A stretch of DNA of 5,778 bases from JBFXAF01 sp050178915 (GTDB lineage: Bacteria; Pseudomonadota; Alphaproteobacteria; Rhizobiales; Rhizobiaceae): positions 1 to 5,778 of the forward strand of contig JBFXFO010000208.1 in assembly GCA_050178915.1 (NCBI GenBank), in the 5' to 3' direction. Within the stretch, counting starts at the first letter, position 1; each line of letters opens with the position of its first letter. The notes below the pieces were generated by a model. That model had not been told where the DNA came from. It saw nothing but the letters and a program-made list of their open reading frames with translations, and did no database searches. Shown piece by piece: positions 4,582 to 5,778 of this stretch. The position numbers were made by a program, and so were the translations under genes.

Positions 4582-5546
4582 TGGCGCTCTGCCCCCGGAC
4601 TCACCGCTCCGCGCACCAGCGCCGCGACGCGCAGCAGACCAACCATGTCGTGCACCAGCGGCTGGATGTGGCTGCTGTAATCGCAGGCCACCCAGATCTT
4701 CGGCAGTTCGAAGAAGTTCTTCTTGGTCGGCAGCAGGACGAAACCGGAGCCTTCCGAGATGGCAACGCGGCTTGGTGCTTCCGGCCACAGGTCGCGCAGA
4801 TCGTCGAGCGCCTCGATGAAGCGCGGATTGATCAGGCTGACGGCGTCGCGTGGATTGTTGGAACGGAATTCGTAGGTCTGGTCGATGGCGGCATCGCCGG
4901 TGGTCACCGGCCCGAGCCCGCCACGGCCGAACAGGTCGCGCATGAAGCGCGAGACGTTGCCGACGGCCTTGGTCGCGACGACGATGCCGCGGAAGTTCTG
5001 CGGCAGTTGGAACGCGATGACGATTCCTCGGAAAACCTGCGACGTGTTCTTGCCGGCCTTGTAGGAATACACCGCCTCGAACGCCTCGAAGCCCATGCCG
5101 TCATACGTGCCTCGAATGGAATCGTCGAAGCTCTGGCGGTTGAACGAGCCGATTGCGGCCTTCGGGATGTAGTCGTGCGTCGTCGGCACGCCGCCGCGCT
5201 GGTACTTCACCTCGTCGATGAAGCCGAAGATGCGCGGGATGAGATAGTCGCGGAACGACTGCTGCAGCTTGCTCGCCGGCGACATGGCAAAGCCGTAGAC
5301 TAAGAGGTAGGCGAGCGCGCCGAACACCAGCGCCACCATGCCGAGACCCGAGATGATGCCGCGGCTGGTTTGTGTGCCTATGAAATAGAGCACGGCGAGG
5401 TAGACGACCGTGTAGGCCGCAAGGAAGAGCCAGAGCCGCGAACGGCTCTGCCGCGCCGCTTCGAGCCGCTGCCTGTTGTATTCATCGAGGTCGGTCCTGA
5501 GCGAGGCAAGCGCTGCCTCGTCCGGCATGAATGCATTGACGTCCAT
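4572..5546 (-). CDS. DUF3137 family membrane protein of unknown function
   Basis: The 324-residue product starts with a charged, probably coiled-coil stretch (residues 9-37), then two membrane helices at about 38-57 and 64-86, and a soluble C-terminal region of about 235 residues. The soluble part includes KYQRGGVPTTHDYIPKAAIG, a segment FEAFEAVYSYKAG and FRGIVIAFQLPQNFRGIVVA, a pattern I associate with DUF3137 proteins. A later stretch (GSGFVLLPTKKNFFELP) also suits that family. No catalytic motif is visible. DUF3137 genes often sit beside lemA; no lemA is recognisable here. The ATG at 5546 has a modest ribosome binding site (GGGGG, 5551-5555, 4 bases away), and a GC-rich hairpin lies in its leader. 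The 3' end overlaps gluQ by 4 bases. Family call is from recall, moderately sure. Confidence 0.8.
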   Translation of the reverse strand: MDVNAFMPDEAALASLRTDLDEYNRQRLEAARQSRSRLWLFLAAYTVVYLAVLYFIGTQTSRGIISGLGMVALVFGALAYLLVYGFAMSPASKLQQSFRDYLIPRIFGFIDEVKYQRGGVPTTHDYIPKAAIGSFNRQSFDDSIRGTYDGMGFEAFEAVYSYKAGKNTSQVFRGIVIAFQLPQNFRGIVVATKAVGNVSRFMRDLFGRGGLGPVTTGDAAIDQTYEFRSNNPRDAVSLINPRFIEALDDLRDLWPEAPSRVAISEGSGFVLLPTKKNFFELPKIWVACDYSSHIQPLVHDMVGLLRVAALVRGAVSPGAERQAG

Positions 5547-5565
5547 GACGCCCCCGTTCGCCCGT

Positions 5566-5582
5566 CGCGCGCCCAGCGCGCG
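5566..5582 (-). repeat. GC hairpin in the leader of the DUF3137 gene
   Basis: CGCGCGC (5566-5572) and GCGCGCG (5576-5582) form a perfect 7-bp all-GC stem with a 3-base loop, 19 bases upstream of the DUF3137 start and 10 bases from its weak ribosome binding site. It would be very stable in the transcript. It could modulate translation, or end a transcript coming from the gene fragment at the right edge, though no U-tract follows. Confidence 0.4.
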
Positions 5583-5651
5583 GGGCTGCCCTGCGGTTAC
5601 CTCTACGTCAGCCTGAGGGAAAATCGAAGACGGATTCTGGGCAGACGGCGG

Positions 5652-5778
5652 TCAAAGGCGCGCGATGCCGGCCTTGACGAGGGTGAGGTTTGAGAAGGCG
5701 CAGAACGAGCCGCCCAATCCGACGAAGCAGGCGAGCAGCGGCGTGTCCAGATTTTAGCCGAACCGGTTGGCGACGACG
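5652..5778 (-). pseudogene. 3' end of an unidentified membrane-protein gene with an in-frame stop
   Basis: Reading leftward from the right edge, one minus-strand frame gives VVANRFG, a TAA at 5756-5754, then 33 more codons ending in TGA at 5654-5652. The 33-codon stretch has G or C at 29 of 33 third positions, like the real genes here, and encodes a membrane-type segment (PLLACFVGLGGSFCAFSN, then LTLVKAGIARL). No start codon with a ribosome binding site follows the TAA. The simplest reading is a gene whose last 33 codons are cut off by a premature stop, or a sequence error. Alternatively the gene truly ends at 5754 and the rest is chance. I do not recognise the family. The 105 bases between this and the DUF3137 start hold only a hairpin. 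Confidence 0.35.

Noticed and set aside
3715..4788. A 357-codon open frame on the minus strand
   Set aside because: It is antisense to gluQ and out of frame with the DUF3137 gene. gluQ has intact HLGH and KLSKS motifs.
3225..5303. A 692-codon open frame on the plus strand
   Set aside because: It runs antisense to alkA, out of frame through gluQ and antisense to the DUF3137 gene. Its translation is Arg/Ala/Ser-rich low-complexity with no domain, a usual high-GC artefact.
5655..5778. Short plus-strand frame starting MPALTRVRFEKAQ
   Set aside because: It lies opposite the better coding frame at the right edge, lacks a ribosome binding site and resembles no protein.

Overview
The window reads as ordinary chromosomal DNA of a high-GC alphaproteobacterium, most likely of the order Rhizobiales (Mesorhizobium/Phyllobacteriaceae-like). 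This rests on strong G/C bias at third codon positions, the protein families seen (a YqaA-type DedA protein next to DsbB, a ~185-residue HNH protein, GluQ, a DUF3137 protein) and recalled family resemblance, not on any search. I see no phage, transposon, CRISPR array, toxin-antitoxin pair or defence island.

Layout. Positions 1-415 (minus) hold the N-terminal 138 codons of a methionine-synthase-II-like (MetE C-terminal-type) protein that runs off the left edge. About 410 bases without a gene follow, carrying two operator-like dyads. A tRNA-Leu(CAA) gene (827-913, minus) comes next. A short leader leads into a plus-strand pair, yqaA (1119-1706) and dsbB (1730-2260), both inner-membrane proteins and probably co-transcribed. 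Converging on dsbB is an HNH endonuclease-family gene (2281-2838, minus), preceded upstream by an alkA-type 3-methyladenine DNA glycosylase gene (2984-3628, minus). Divergent from alkA is gluQ (3700-4575, plus), the synthetase-like enzyme that glutamylates queuosine in tRNA-Asp. gluQ converges with a two-helix membrane protein of the DUF3137 family (4572-5546, minus), and the two share a CTAG as overlapping stop codons. The last 127 bases look like the end of a minus-strand membrane-protein gene interrupted by an in-frame TAA.

How the genes relate. yqaA-dsbB is the only convincing operon: DsbB reoxidises the periplasmic disulfide catalyst DsbA, and YqaA belongs to the DedA/VTT lipid-transport-like membrane family. 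alkA and the HNH gene are both nucleic-acid enzymes on the same strand, but a 145-base gap with its own promoter-like sequence suggests separate transcription. The tRNA gene and gluQ both concern translation but are not physically linked.

The least expected signals are the in-frame stop near the right edge, the recurrent dyads at or next to stop codons (1688-1708, 2254-2274, 2945-2980, 4562-4581), the paired TTCGC/GCGAA dyads upstream of the methionine-synthase-like gene, and a GluQ lacking the zinc-ligand cysteines. None of these amounts to an obviously new system. The very long open frames opposite real genes are by-products of high GC.
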